Of a DNA stretch of 29,577 nucleotides, positions 16,023 through 22,027 are shown piece by piece. The notes under the pieces are model-generated. The model was not told where the DNA came from, did no database searches, and saw only the letters and a program-made list of their open reading frames with translations. The position numbers were made by a program, and so were the translations under genes. Each line of letters starts with the position of its first letter. Positions within the stretch are counted from its first letter, which is position 1. The stretch covers positions 1-29,577 of the forward strand of contig CAKTER010000002.1 of assembly GCA_934552695.1 (NCBI GenBank), written 5' to 3'. The stretch comes from an uncultured Eubacteriales bacterium. GTDB taxonomy: Bacteria; Bacillota; Clostridia; Lachnospirales; Anaerotignaceae.

Positions 16023-16120
16023 CCATTTTTATAAAAAAATTAAAAATATTTTCAGAAAAATGAACATCTAGGGTTGACAACGACCGGATTGAATGCTATT
16101 ATGGGTTCAGAAAAGCGAAC
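16008..16120. promoter_or_regulatory. Three repressor/Cro operators in the lysogeny switch
   Basis: Three related 16-bp dyads: GTTCAGATAATGCAAC (16008-16023), TTTCAGAAAAATGAAC (16050-16065) and GTTCAGAAAAGCGAAC (16105-16120). The shared pattern is GTTCAGA-N6-GAAC. The first lies on the minus promoter, the third abuts the plus -10 box, and the second lies between them. Confidence 0.7.
16074..16102 (+). promoter_or_regulatory. Early lytic promoter
   Basis: Perfect TTGACA at 16074-16079, 17-bp spacer, TATTAT at 16097-16102. It drives the Cro-like gene and the small early genes. An operator dyad begins three bases after the -10 box. Confidence 0.85.
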
Positions 16121-16145
16121 AAGAAAAAGAAAGGGGGACGGCGCT

Positions 16146-16406
16146 GTGGTACAACCTATGTTCGACTACAGCAAACTCAAGGGGCGAATTAAAGAGGTGT
16201 GCAGCACGCAGGAAAACTACGCTAAACACCTGGGTTTAAGCCGAGTTTCGGTTTCTTTAAGGCTGACAAATCAGCAGGAGTTTACGCAGGCGGAAATCTT
16301 GAGAAGCGCAGAAATTCTCCGATTTCCGGTTAGGGATATTCCAGATTATTTTTTTACCCCAAAAGTTCAGATACACGAACAATCGACGGAATGTCACAAT
16401 CCATAA
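16146..16406 (+). CDS. DUF739-family Cro-like regulator
   Basis: 86 residues from GTG 16146, seven bases after an AAAGGGGGA ribosome binding site; initiation at ATG 16158 (MFDYSKLKG) is the alternative. FDYSKLKGRIKEVCSTQENYAKHLGLSRVSVS (positions 5-36) is characteristic of the DUF739 phage regulator family: an HTH with the recognition helix at LSRVSVSLRL. Divergent from the S24 repressor and first in the early operon, so it should antagonise the repressor. Its 3' end contains a further copy of the operator (16365-16380). Confidence 0.82.
   Translation: MVQPMFDYSKLKGRIKEVCSTQENYAKHLGLSRVSVSLRLTNQQEFTQAEILRSAEILRFPVRDIPDYFFTPKVQIHEQSTECHNP
16365..16380. promoter_or_regulatory. Fourth operator copy inside the end of the Cro-like gene
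   Basis: GTTCAGATACACGAAC has the same perfect GTTC-N8-GAAC dyad and GTTCAGA start as the switch operators, but lies about 245 bp downstream within coding sequence. Confidence 0.55.
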
Positions 16407-16624
16407 AGGCTCCGCCTCGGGGCGACAAAGGAGGTGAGCACACGGGCCTGATTATTGCAATCTGGATTGTTTCGGGTATCGTCTTTGTATTTAATCACCT
16501 GTGCGATCTGTTCCGAACGATGGGCTGGTGGAACTACATCGGGATGTTCGTCGCAGTCTTCGGAATTACCGGGATGTATGCCTTATGGCTCATCACGGTC
16601 GTACTTCTTTCGAACGGGGGCTGA
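16391..16624 (+). CDS. Small two-TM membrane protein
   Basis: 77 residues if started at ATG 16391, overlapping the end of the Cro-like gene. Two hydrophobic segments are visible: GLIIAIWIVSGIVFVF (about 19-34) and YIGMFVAVFGITGMYALWLI (about 49-68). The start is uncertain. A perfect AAAGGAGGTGAG motif sits at 16428-16439, but no ATG/GTG/TTG follows at the usual distance in this frame. Function is not recognised; its position in the early operon suggests a small membrane-acting phage protein. Confidence 0.5.
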   Translation: MSQSIKAPPRGDKGGEHTGLIIAIWIVSGIVFVFNHLCDLFRTMGWWNYIGMFVAVFGITGMYALWLITVVLLSNGG

Positions 16625-16663
16625 GCTTACAGGCACGGCCGGCCGCTGTTATGTACCGCTCAA

Positions 16664-16744
16664 TTACTTCTGCACGATGGCGGGGGAAGCGACAGAAAAT
16701 ACCAGCGCCGCAATGGCGATGCCGGTAGAAAGGCCTACGGTCAT
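16664..16744 (-). CDS. Possible 26-residue hydrophobic peptide, antisense-oriented
   Basis: On the minus strand an AAAGGA motif lies eleven bases before an ATG at 16744. It opens a 26-residue frame that begins MTVGLSTGIAIAALVF and ends AIVQK, a single probable membrane helix with a short charged end. Its size and make-up resemble type I toxin or holin-like peptides. No clear promoter was found, and the plus strand here has no convincing gene either. Tentative. Confidence 0.3.
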   Translation of the reverse strand: MTVGLSTGIAIAALVFSVASPAIVQK

Positions 16745-16796
16745 AAATACAACAGTCCTTTCTGATTTTTTTAATCCCGTAAAAGGAGGTGAGTTT

Positions 16797-16982
16797 ATGC
16801 CCCAAAATAAGTATTACCGGTTCGTCCCGATTGGGACGCTGGAGGAAATGACCCGATTTGAGATGTTGTGCGACGAAAAGCACCTGAACCGGGCCGAGCT
16901 GATTCTGATTCTGCGGGCTATCCAGCTGAACCCCGACTTAGCCCCCGAATTTTTCAGCAAGGAGGTTGAGGAGCTCTTTTAA
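16797..16982 (+). CDS. Small phage early protein, unknown function
   Basis: 61 residues, ATG 16797 six bases after a perfect AAAAGGAGGTGAG ribosome binding site. The frame continues upstream but without a start signal, so the short form is chosen. The sequence is helical, with a charged start (MPQNKYYRFVPIGTLEEM) and acidic end (EVEELF). No family is recognised. The minus-strand RNA unit described next ends just beyond it. Confidence 0.6.
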   Translation: MPQNKYYRFVPIGTLEEMTRFEMLCDEKHLNRAELILILRAIQLNPDLAPEFFSKEVEELF

Positions 16983-16986
16983 CTTT

Positions 16987-17339
16987 ACAAAAAAGGGCAC
17001 CCGTGGGGCCGTCCACGAGCGCTCTTCTCCCAAATTTGTTTACCAGAACGTGTTGCACCGCTAGACCCCATCAGCACATTATTGGCTTTCTTGCCTGGTG
17101 GTTGCCCGCAGCCGTTTTGGGAGCGGGCCTGCCCGGTACTAACGGGCGTATACGGCCCTACGTTTCTGTGACACGCCGCTCACTTTAGCAGTTTTGGTTC
17201 TGCCCTACATCTTGCCCTTTCGCATTGCGCCGGTCCTTCGGTCTGGAACGGGCAAGATCAAAAGTTTGGTCAAAAAGACCACCTCCTCACTTGCCACAAG
17301 GGCTGACTAAAGTGTAGCTGGGGGCGGGTGGCGTGTCAA
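16987..17339 (-). ncRNA. Candidate ~315-nt structured RNA unit on the minus strand
   Basis: On the minus strand a consensus promoter (TTGACA at 17334-17339, 17-bp spacer, TACACT at 17311-17316) predicts initiation near 17304. A terminator (GCGCTCGTGG and CCACGGGTGC, loop ACGGCC, then six T residues) ends near 16988. No gene-sized ORF lies between. The interval is rich in hairpins: ATCTTGCCC/GGGCAAGAT (17250-17258 with 17209-17217), GCCCG/CGGGC and GCCCGC/GCGGGC. A possible 22-codon TTG-started peptide (17205-17273) follows an AGGAGG motif, so a leader or small mRNA is an alternative. It is divergent from the small HTH gene at 17385. The plus strand shows no convincing gene here. Confidence 0.55.
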
Positions 17340-17384
17340 TTCTCAAAATGAACAAATTTTAACCTTTTTTGAAAGGAGGCGCCT

Positions 17385-17606
17385 ATGCCTAAGTGGTATC
17401 CCCGTCTGGAGGCCGCCATCGCCGCCAGCGGAAAGAAAAAAGGTGAGGTGGCGAAGCTACTGGATATTCGGCCTGATACCCTGAGCCGCAAGCTGCGTGG
17501 ACGGTCGAACTTTACTTGGCCCGAGGTGGTAGCCCTGCGGGACTATCTGGCCCCGGATACCTCGCTGGTAGAGTTGATGGTCTGTGATAGGAGGGGGCAG
17601 AAATGA
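17385..17606 (+). CDS. Small HTH (XRE-like) phage regulator
   Basis: 73 residues, ATG 17385 after GAAAGGAGGCGCCT. Residues about 8-55 (LEAAIAASGKKKGEVAKLL, then RPDTLSRKLRGRSNFTWPEV) form a helix-turn-helix of the Cro/XRE type with a compact C-terminus. Probably a DNA-binding early regulator. Its stop overlaps the next start by the ATGA arrangement. Confidence 0.75.
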   Translation: MPKWYPRLEAAIAASGKKKGEVAKLLDIRPDTLSRKLRGRSNFTWPEVVALRDYLAPDTSLVELMVCDRRGQK

Positions 17607-17779
17607 ACACAGTTATATCGATGACCACGGCGCAGTACATCAGCTATCTGATCAGCGCTTTTGGTGTGGGCCTTTCCCTGGGCAATCTGCTTTGGCTGAA
17701 CCACCGGTTACCGAAGGAGAGAAAAAAGGTGCGGGAGGACAAGGTTCCCCACAGACACGCAGAACGAGAGGCCCGCTAA
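17603..17779 (+). CDS. 58-residue single-TM protein
   Basis: ATG 17603 after AGGAGGGGGCAGAA, overlapping the upstream stop codon. One hydrophobic stretch (AQYISYLISAFGVGLSLGNL, about residues 10-29) is followed by a strongly basic tail (HRLPKERKKVRED). Unknown function. Its 3' 72 bp overlap the end of a convergent minus-strand gene. Confidence 0.6.
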   Translation: MNTVISMTTAQYISYLISAFGVGLSLGNLLWLNHRLPKERKKVREDKVPHRHAEREAR

Positions 17780-17965
17780 AATTCGAGCAAACCGAGCGTC
17801 CTTCTTCGCTTCGGCGGCCTGCTGCTCAGCGGCAGCTGCCAGCCGTTTCAGGATTTCCAACGACTCGGTGTTTTCGGCTATTTGCCGGAGCACTTCGGTT
17901 TGACGGCCCAAAGCAGAGGATTCAAAGGGGACTTCGACAATGTCGGGTCGGATAGTTTTATTCAC
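17708..17965 (-). CDS. 85-residue coiled-coil/TM protein on the minus strand
   Basis: GTG start at 17965, eight bases after AAGGTGG; a TATACT box lies about 30 bp upstream. The frame extends further 5' but without initiation signals. Residues about 25-58 form a charged, Ala-rich coiled coil (ENTESLEILKRLAAAAEQQ). Residues 59-85 are a C-terminal membrane segment (ARILAGLSFCVSVGNLVLPH). This is a tail-anchored layout. It is the only apparent minus-strand gene within the early block besides the candidate RNA and peptide, and it converges on and overlaps the 58-residue TM gene. Function unknown. Confidence 0.55.
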   Translation of the reverse strand: MNKTIRPDIVEVPFESSALGRQTEVLRQIAENTESLEILKRLAAAAEQQAAEAKKDARFARILAGLSFCVSVGNLVLPHLFSLLR

Positions 17966-18029
17966 GACAATTACCACCTTTTTGCTTTCAGTATAGCAGA
18001 TACCGGGAGCGCAGGAAAGGAGGCGCACA

Positions 18030-18227
18030 ATGAAGTTTGGAGAGCTGCTGCGAGAGAAGAAGCGTACGGCAAAGGAGATCAGCAACGCCACGGGCCTGAA
18101 ATATGGTACTGTGCTGAAATACTCCTCCGGTGAGCTGAACATGAGTATCCGGGCAGCAAAGCAGATCGCCCCCGTTCTCGATAGGGAATGGTGGGAGCTG
18201 ATAAACCTGCTGGCTCCAAGGCGGTAG
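18030..18227 (+). CDS. Small XRE-type HTH protein
   Basis: 65 residues, ATG 18030 after GAAAGGAGGCGCACA. MKFGELLREKKRTAKEISNA and the following TGLKYGTVLKYSSGE have the helix-turn-helix layout, with the recognition helix at GTVLKYSSG. The rest is a short helical tail. Probably a phage regulatory protein. Confidence 0.75.
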   Translation: MKFGELLREKKRTAKEISNATGLKYGTVLKYSSGELNMSIRAAKQIAPVLDREWWELINLLAPRR

Positions 18228-18233
18228 GCGCTT

Positions 18234-18260
18234 ACAACATTAACCCACAATATTAACCCA
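18234..18260. repeat. ATTAACCCA repeats; 16-bp match to the integrase upstream region
   Basis: ACAACATTAACCCACA at 18234-18249 occurs again, on the opposite strand, at 12658-12673. A second ATTAACCCA follows at 18252-18260. The repeats lie just before the ribosome binding site of the gene at 18275. Confidence 0.55.
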
Positions 18261-18274
18261 AAGGAGACATGAAC

Positions 18275-18469
18275 ATGGACAAGCCTATTGTATTAAGGAA
18301 AGCAAAAAGCCCCCGTTATGACGGACTGACCGGAATGGTGCGGCTTACCCCTGAGGCGGAGCTGGCTCTGCGCCGTATCTCCGGTGCTGCCGGAATGCCC
18401 ATGCGGGCGGTGGCGTCGGAGATACTCATTCAGGCGGAAAGCCTGATTCAGCTTGTAGAGGAGGAGTGA
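18275..18469 (+). CDS. Small phage protein, unknown
   Basis: 64 residues from ATG 18275, chosen because AAAGGAG is eight bases upstream; an ATG six bases earlier would be too close. Basic N-terminus (PIVLRKAKSPRYDG), then a helix-rich C-terminus (SEILIQAESLIQLVEEE). The pattern VRLTPEAELALRRISGAAG resembles short ribbon-helix-helix or dimerisation segments, but this is not firm. It overlaps the next gene's ribosome binding site. Confidence 0.6.
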   Translation: MDKPIVLRKAKSPRYDGLTGMVRLTPEAELALRRISGAAGMPMRAVASEILIQAESLIQLVEEE

Positions 18470-18471
18470 CT

Positions 18472-18672
18472 GTGGCACGAGAGAAAGAGGGATTCCGGGA
18501 TAATTTGGAGCGGTTGGATCAGGCGTTTCCGGGAAAAGAGCTACTGACCCAACGGGAGGCCGCTGCTTACTGCGGCGTGTGCCGCCAGACAATCGCCCGA
18601 CACGTTCCTGCGGTGCCCGGAGCAGCTAGGATTAGTAAGACCTCGCTGGCCCGGTATCTGTGTGGGCGATGA
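18472..18672 (+). CDS. Excisionase-like HTH protein
   Basis: 66 residues from GTG 18472 (GAGGAGGAG five bases upstream; GTG 18466 is an alternative). GKELLTQREAAAYCGVCRQT and the following IARHVPAV match the MerR/excisionase-type winged helix used by Xis and DNA-binding HTH_17 proteins. Phage excisionases are of this size. Its distance from the integrase and position in the early operon allow a Xis role, but a general regulator is equally possible. Confidence 0.65.
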   Translation: MAREKEGFRDNLERLDQAFPGKELLTQREAAAYCGVCRQTIARHVPAVPGAARISKTSLARYLCGR

Positions 18673-18687
18673 AAGGCGGTTGTGGAG

Positions 18688-18855
18688 ATGAGAAATAAAT
18701 ATCTGGTCCTTTCGGCCCTGTGCTTTATTATCGCTGCCGGTTGCGTGGGGGGCCTAGAATGTAATACCATGGCTGATTTGCCCGCCACTATCGGGATGTT
18801 TGGCGGGGTAGGTGGAGCAGCACTTTTCGGGTGGTTAGGGGGCGGGTTTCAGTGA
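18688..18855 (+). CDS. 55-residue two-TM small membrane protein
   Basis: ATG 18688 preceded by TTGTGGAG. Hydrophobic helices at about residues 5-22 (YLVLSALCFIIAAGCVGG) and 32-54 (Gly-rich, MFGGVGGAALFGWLGGG). It overlaps the next start by GTGA. Small membrane proteins at this place are common in Firmicutes prophages, function unknown. Confidence 0.6.
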   Translation: MRNKYLVLSALCFIIAAGCVGGLECNTMADLPATIGMFGGVGGAALFGWLGGGFQ

Positions 18856-19001
18856 CTAAAAGTAAGCCCACTACTCGCATTTGCCGCATTTGCGGCAAAG
18901 AATGGCGGGTGGCGGTAACTCAGGCTACCCAGCAGCGGTACATATGCCCTAAGTGTGACTGGCTACGACGCCGCAAAATGGAGGAGGACTCGCATGACTG
19001 A
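18852..19001 (+). CDS. 49-residue zinc-ribbon protein
   Basis: GTG 18852 overlaps the preceding stop (GTGA). Two CxxC knuckles, CRICGKEW at about 11-18 and YICPKCDW at about 30-37, form a probable four-Cys zinc site, flanked by basic residues. Likely a small nucleic-acid or protein-binding accessory factor. It overlaps the following gene by eight bases. Confidence 0.65.
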   Translation: MTKSKPTTRICRICGKEWRVAVTQATQQRYICPKCDWLRRRKMEEDSHD

Positions 19002-19296
19002 GCGGCGGAGAGTCCAGCTGCGGGTCATACGGGAACGCAAGCTGGAAGCGGACAACTGGCACAAAACACACCGCCCTGCCATGCAGCTGAAGGACTACAA
19101 GTGTTGCTTGAGAGAACCCGTCGGAAAAACTTTTCAGTTGAGCGAGGGAGGCGAAGGGACCCGCACCTATACGGTGGAGAAGCTGTACCCGTTTTTTGTG
19201 CAATGCCGGACCCGGGCAAAGACCGGGGGCTTTACCTGGCTGGAGAGTTTCAGCTACCCGGAGATTTACAGCTTCATACGGCGGGGAGGAATGTGA
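18994..19296 (+). CDS. Phage protein of unknown function
   Basis: 100 residues, ATG 18994 preceded by ATGGAGGAGGACTCGC. The N-terminal part is very basic (TERRRVQLRVIRERKLEAD), and the remainder has aromatic-rich strands (YTVEKLYPFFVQC, GFTWLESFSYPEIYSFI). No family is recognised. Tightly packed in the early operon. Confidence 0.65.
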   Translation: MTERRRVQLRVIRERKLEADNWHKTHRPAMQLKDYKCCLREPVGKTFQLSEGGEGTRTYTVEKLYPFFVQCRTRAKTGGFTWLESFSYPEIYSFIRRGGM

Positions 19297-19297
19297 G

Positions 19298-19441
19298 ATG
19301 GCATTGTATTGGACGTGCCCGTATTGCGGGGCCAATTTGGACCCTGGGGAACACTGCGACTGTCAAGATGAAGAGGAGGAAATGAATCATGCTGGAAATC
19401 AAAGTAATTGTGGAAGCACCGGCAATCGAAAAGCTGGTTGA
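19298..19441 (+). CDS. 47-residue Cys-rich zinc-ribbon-like protein
   Basis: ATG 19298 seven bases after a GGGGAGG-type site and one base after the previous stop codon. CPYCGANLDPGEHCDC near the N-terminus gives two CxxC-like pairs, a compact zinc-ribbon. An acidic segment and a polar tail follow. The last 53 bp overlap the next gene in another frame. Confidence 0.55.
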   Translation: MALYWTCPYCGANLDPGEHCDCQDEEEEMNHAGNQSNCGSTGNRKAG

Positions 19442-19799
19442 GGTGCTTCGGCTGCATACCGGCGCACCGAGCTTTGCGCCTACTCAGGTTCCTGCCCCTG
19501 CGGCAAGCCCGGTACCTATTCAGGCCCCGGCGCCGGCGGCAAGCCCTGCACCTGCTCAGGCCCCGGTAGCGAGCCCAGCTCCTGTACCCACCCAAACTCA
19601 GGCCCCGGCACCTACCAGCGCCCCGCATTACACCATTGACCAGCTGGCAACAGCGGGAGCGGCGCTAATCGACGCCGGGAAGATGAACGAGCTACTGGCC
19701 CTGCTCACTAAATACAACGTGCAGGCCATTACTCAGCTCCAGCCGGCCCAGTACGCCGCTATGGCGGCAGAGCTACGAGCGCTGGGCGCTCAGCTGTAA
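19389..19799 (+). CDS. Phage protein with Pro/Ala-rich linker
   Basis: 136 residues, ATG 19389 after AAGAGGAGGAAATGAATC. A short N-terminal domain (about 1-27, LEIKVIVEAPAIEKLVEVLR) is joined by an about 50-residue linker made of repeated Pro-Ala/Pro-Thr units (29-78). The C-terminal helical domain (79-136) contains YTIDQLATAGAALIDAGK and LLALLTKYNVQAITQL. Proteins of this build precede DUF2800 genes in many Firmicutes prophages. The role is unknown, possibly an adaptor in the replication complex. The repeated DNA at about 19485-19610 is the coding repeat of the linker. Confidence 0.7.
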   Translation: MLEIKVIVEAPAIEKLVEVLRLHTGAPSFAPTQVPAPAASPVPIQAPAPAASPAPAQAPVASPAPVPTQTQAPAPTSAPHYTIDQLATAGAALIDAGKMNELLALLTKYNVQAITQLQPAQYAAMAAELRALGAQL

Positions 19800-19811
19800 G
19801 GAGGGCGGACT

Positions 19812-20996
19812 ATGGCTCCCGAAAAGCACGCTTTATTATCGGCGTCTTCGGCCCATCGGTGGCTGGTATGCACCGCCGCCCCCCGGTTCGAAGAACAGTT
19901 CCCCGACAGCACCAGCCAATACGCCGCCGAAGGGAGTTTGGCCCATGCTGTGTGCGAGCTGCTGACCCTGAAAAAATTCACGCTGATGTCGCCCCGGACG
20001 TACAAGTCCCGCCTGAATAAGCTGAACAAAAACCCCCTGTTCGACCCGGAAATGATTCAGACCGCCGAGACCTACCTGGAGCACCTGACCGATCAGGCTA
20101 TGAGCCTGTCATGCAATCCGGTGGTGGCGGCGGAGGTGCGGGTGGACTTTTCGGAATACGTCCCAGAGGGCTTTGGTACCTGTGACAACGTGATGATTGG
20201 TGGGGGTACCCTGTGCATTACCGACTACAAACACGGTAAGGGCGTTCCTGTGGCCGCCGAGGGCAACCCGCAAATGCGGTTGTACGCATTGGGGGCTTTG
20301 AAGCGCTATGCGCCGGTGTACGGCGATGCCATTCAGCAGGTGCGAATGTCTATTGACCAGCCCCGGCTGAACAGCTATACCACGGATACTGTGGCTGTGG
20401 AGGAACTACGGGAGTGGGGCGAGAGGATTCGGCCCATTGCACAAAAGGCTTTCTCCGGGCTGGGTGAGTTTGTCCCCGGTGACCACTGCCGTTTTTGCCG
20501 TGGCAAGGCCCAGTGTCGTGCCCGGGCCAATCAGAACACGGCGCTGGAGGATTTTAAGGACTGTGCGCTGCCGGGCACCCCCGCAACCGAAGGAGCCCCG
20601 GTACTTGCCGATGAGGAAATCGGCGACCTCCTCACCCGGGGCAAGGAGCTGGTGGCCTGGTACAAGGACCTGGAGGAATATGCAACCAAGGCCCTGCTGG
20701 ATGGCAAACCCATTGATGGCTGGAAACTGGTGGCCGGCCGGAGCGTAAGAGCCTTTTCAGATATGGACGCCGCTTTCGATGCCGCTAAAACCGCCGGATA
20801 CGACGAGGCACTACTATATGACCGGAAGCCCAAAACCCTAACGGAGTTGGAAAAGCTGATGGGCAGGGCCGAGTTTGCCGACAAGCTGGGTGACTATGTG
20901 GTTAAGCCCCCCGGAAAACCCACGCTGGCTCCGGAATCGGATAAGCGCCCGGCCTATTCTCCGGCGGCTGCCGACTTTGCGGAGGTGGCGGAATGA
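19812..20996 (+). CDS. DUF2800 family protein (PD-(D/E)XK nuclease-like)
   Basis: 394 residues, ATG 19812 after AAGGAGGGCGGACT. The N-terminus LLSASSAHRWLVCTAAPRFE is the typical DUF2800 opening. EGFGTCDNVMIGGGTLCITD followed by YKHGKG (about 119-144) contains the D...D-Y-K arrangement of RecB/Cas4-type nucleases. A Cys cluster, HCRFCRGKAQCRAR at about 225-238, is like the iron-sulfur-binding Cys of Cas4/AddB nucleases. It precedes the DUF2815 and DNA polymerase genes, the standard replication block of these phages. Probably acts in DNA recombination or replication; biochemical activity is inferred from the superfamily. Confidence 0.88.
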   Translation: MAPEKHALLSASSAHRWLVCTAAPRFEEQFPDSTSQYAAEGSLAHAVCELLTLKKFTLMSPRTYKSRLNKLNKNPLFDPEMIQTAETYLEHLTDQAMSLSCNPVVAAEVRVDFSEYVPEGFGTCDNVMIGGGTLCITDYKHGKGVPVAAEGNPQMRLYALGALKRYAPVYGDAIQQVRMSIDQPRLNSYTTDTVAVEELREWGERIRPIAQKAFSGLGEFVPGDHCRFCRGKAQCRARANQNTALEDFKDCALPGTPATEGAPVLADEEIGDLLTRGKELVAWYKDLEEYATKALLDGKPIDGWKLVAGRSVRAFSDMDAAFDAAKTAGYDEALLYDRKPKTLTELEKLMGRAEFADKLGDYVVKPPGKPTLAPESDKRPAYSPAAADFAEVAE

Positions 20997-21370
20997 GCGA
21001 TTCGACTGTCAATTTCCGATGTGGCGGCACCCAGTTCAAAATCTACCTGGACAAGCTGCCAACGATCACCCTGGCAAAAATCAAAAAGCTGTTCCGGTAT
21101 ATGTGGTCCGACACGTTCCGTAACCGGACTGCGGTAAGTACCGTTGCGATGTGGTTGCCCGTACAGGTATTACATGCAGAGGCGCAGTGGAAGCTGGCGT
21201 CCCGGCGGTATCAAAATGAATATCGGTTACCCGGCGATAAGCGGAGCAAAGAAGGCCGGGAGATCGAGGTCCAAAACAAGAAGCTACTAAGTGACGTAAA
21301 AAAGGCGAAAGCCACCTACCACAAATGGAAACGCATTCAGGAGATTTGGAACGAAGTGAAAGGAGAATGA
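20993..21370 (+). CDS. Phage protein of unknown function, replication block
   Basis: 125 residues, ATG 20993 overlapping the previous stop as ATGA. The N-terminus is strand-rich (NFRCGGTQFKIYLDKLP), the C-terminus a long basic helix (NKKLLSDVKKAKATYHKWKR). No recognised domain. Coupled translation with the DUF2800 gene suggests a shared role. Confidence 0.65.
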   Translation: MSDSTVNFRCGGTQFKIYLDKLPTITLAKIKKLFRYMWSDTFRNRTAVSTVAMWLPVQVLHAEAQWKLASRRYQNEYRLPGDKRSKEGREIEVQNKKLLSDVKKAKATYHKWKRIQEIWNEVKGE

Positions 21371-21373
21371 ACT

Positions 21374-22015
21374 ATGTATCAGAACGACGCCATGAAAGTG
21401 CTGACCGGTGAGGTACGTCTGTCTTATGCCAATTTAACTGCCCCCAGGGCAGCCCAGCAGGGCGGTGAGCCCAAATATTCGGTGACGCTGCTTATCCCTA
21501 AGACCGACGTAGCCACTAAGACTGATATCGACGCCTCCATTCAGGCAGCAGCCGCCGACGCTACCGCCCGAATCTGGAATGGGGCCCGGCCGCCCATGCT
21601 GCGAGTGCCCATCTATGACGGCGATGGCGTGCGGCCCTCGGGGGAGCCCTTCGGCACCGAGTGCAAGGGGCACTGGGTCATGACCGCCAGCAGTAAGCAG
21701 AGGCCCCAGGTGGTGGGGGCTGACAACATCCAGTGTGAACTGGCCCCCACGGATATCTACAGCGGGATGTATGCCCGTGTGACCATTCGGTTCTTTGGCT
21801 ACGCCAACAGTGGCAACAAGGGCGTGGGCTGCGGATTGGGCAACGTGATGAAGACCCGAGACGGCGAGCCCCTGAGCGGTCATACCACCGCCGCCAACGA
21901 TTTTGCCGGGCTGGGCTCGGCGCCCCAGCCTGCGGCCCCAGCTTATGGAGCTCAGCCTGCGGCCCCCTGGGGCGCTACCGGCGGCGTTGACCCTATCACC
22001 GGGCAGCCCCGGTAA
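21374..22015 (+). CDS. DUF2815 family ssDNA-binding-like protein
   Basis: 213 residues, ATG 21374 after GTGAAAGGAGAATGAACT, three bases after the preceding stop. VLTGEVRLSYANLTAPRA and KYSVTLLIPKTD near the start, and YSGMYARVTIRFFGYAN near 135-151, are hallmarks of DUF2815, which is related to T7 gp2.5-type single-stranded DNA-binding proteins. The C-terminal 40 residues are Pro/Ala/Gly-rich, a disordered tail. Expected to coat ssDNA at the phage replication fork, working with the polymerase encoded next. Confidence 0.87.
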   Translation: MYQNDAMKVLTGEVRLSYANLTAPRAAQQGGEPKYSVTLLIPKTDVATKTDIDASIQAAAADATARIWNGARPPMLRVPIYDGDGVRPSGEPFGTECKGHWVMTASSKQRPQVVGADNIQCELAPTDIYSGMYARVTIRFFGYANSGNKGVGCGLGNVMKTRDGEPLSGHTTAANDFAGLGSAPQPAAPAYGAQPAAPWGATGGVDPITGQPR

Positions 22016-22027
22016 CGGGTGTAGGCT

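Noticed and set aside
17003..17188. 61-codon plus-strand frame in the gap before the gene at 17385
   Set aside because: It starts inside the minus-strand terminator stem, has no proper ribosome binding site and no recognisable features.
17338..17354. Partial operator-like ATTCTCAAAATGAAC before the HTH gene at 17385
   Set aside because: Spacing between half-sites is one base shorter than in the four clear operators and one half is degraded; it is too weak to call.
19480..19620. Repeated GC-rich units that might suggest a CRISPR array or tandem repeat locus
   Set aside because: They encode a Pro/Ala linker in a conserved phage protein. There are no spacers and no cas genes. No CRISPR array was seen anywhere in the window.
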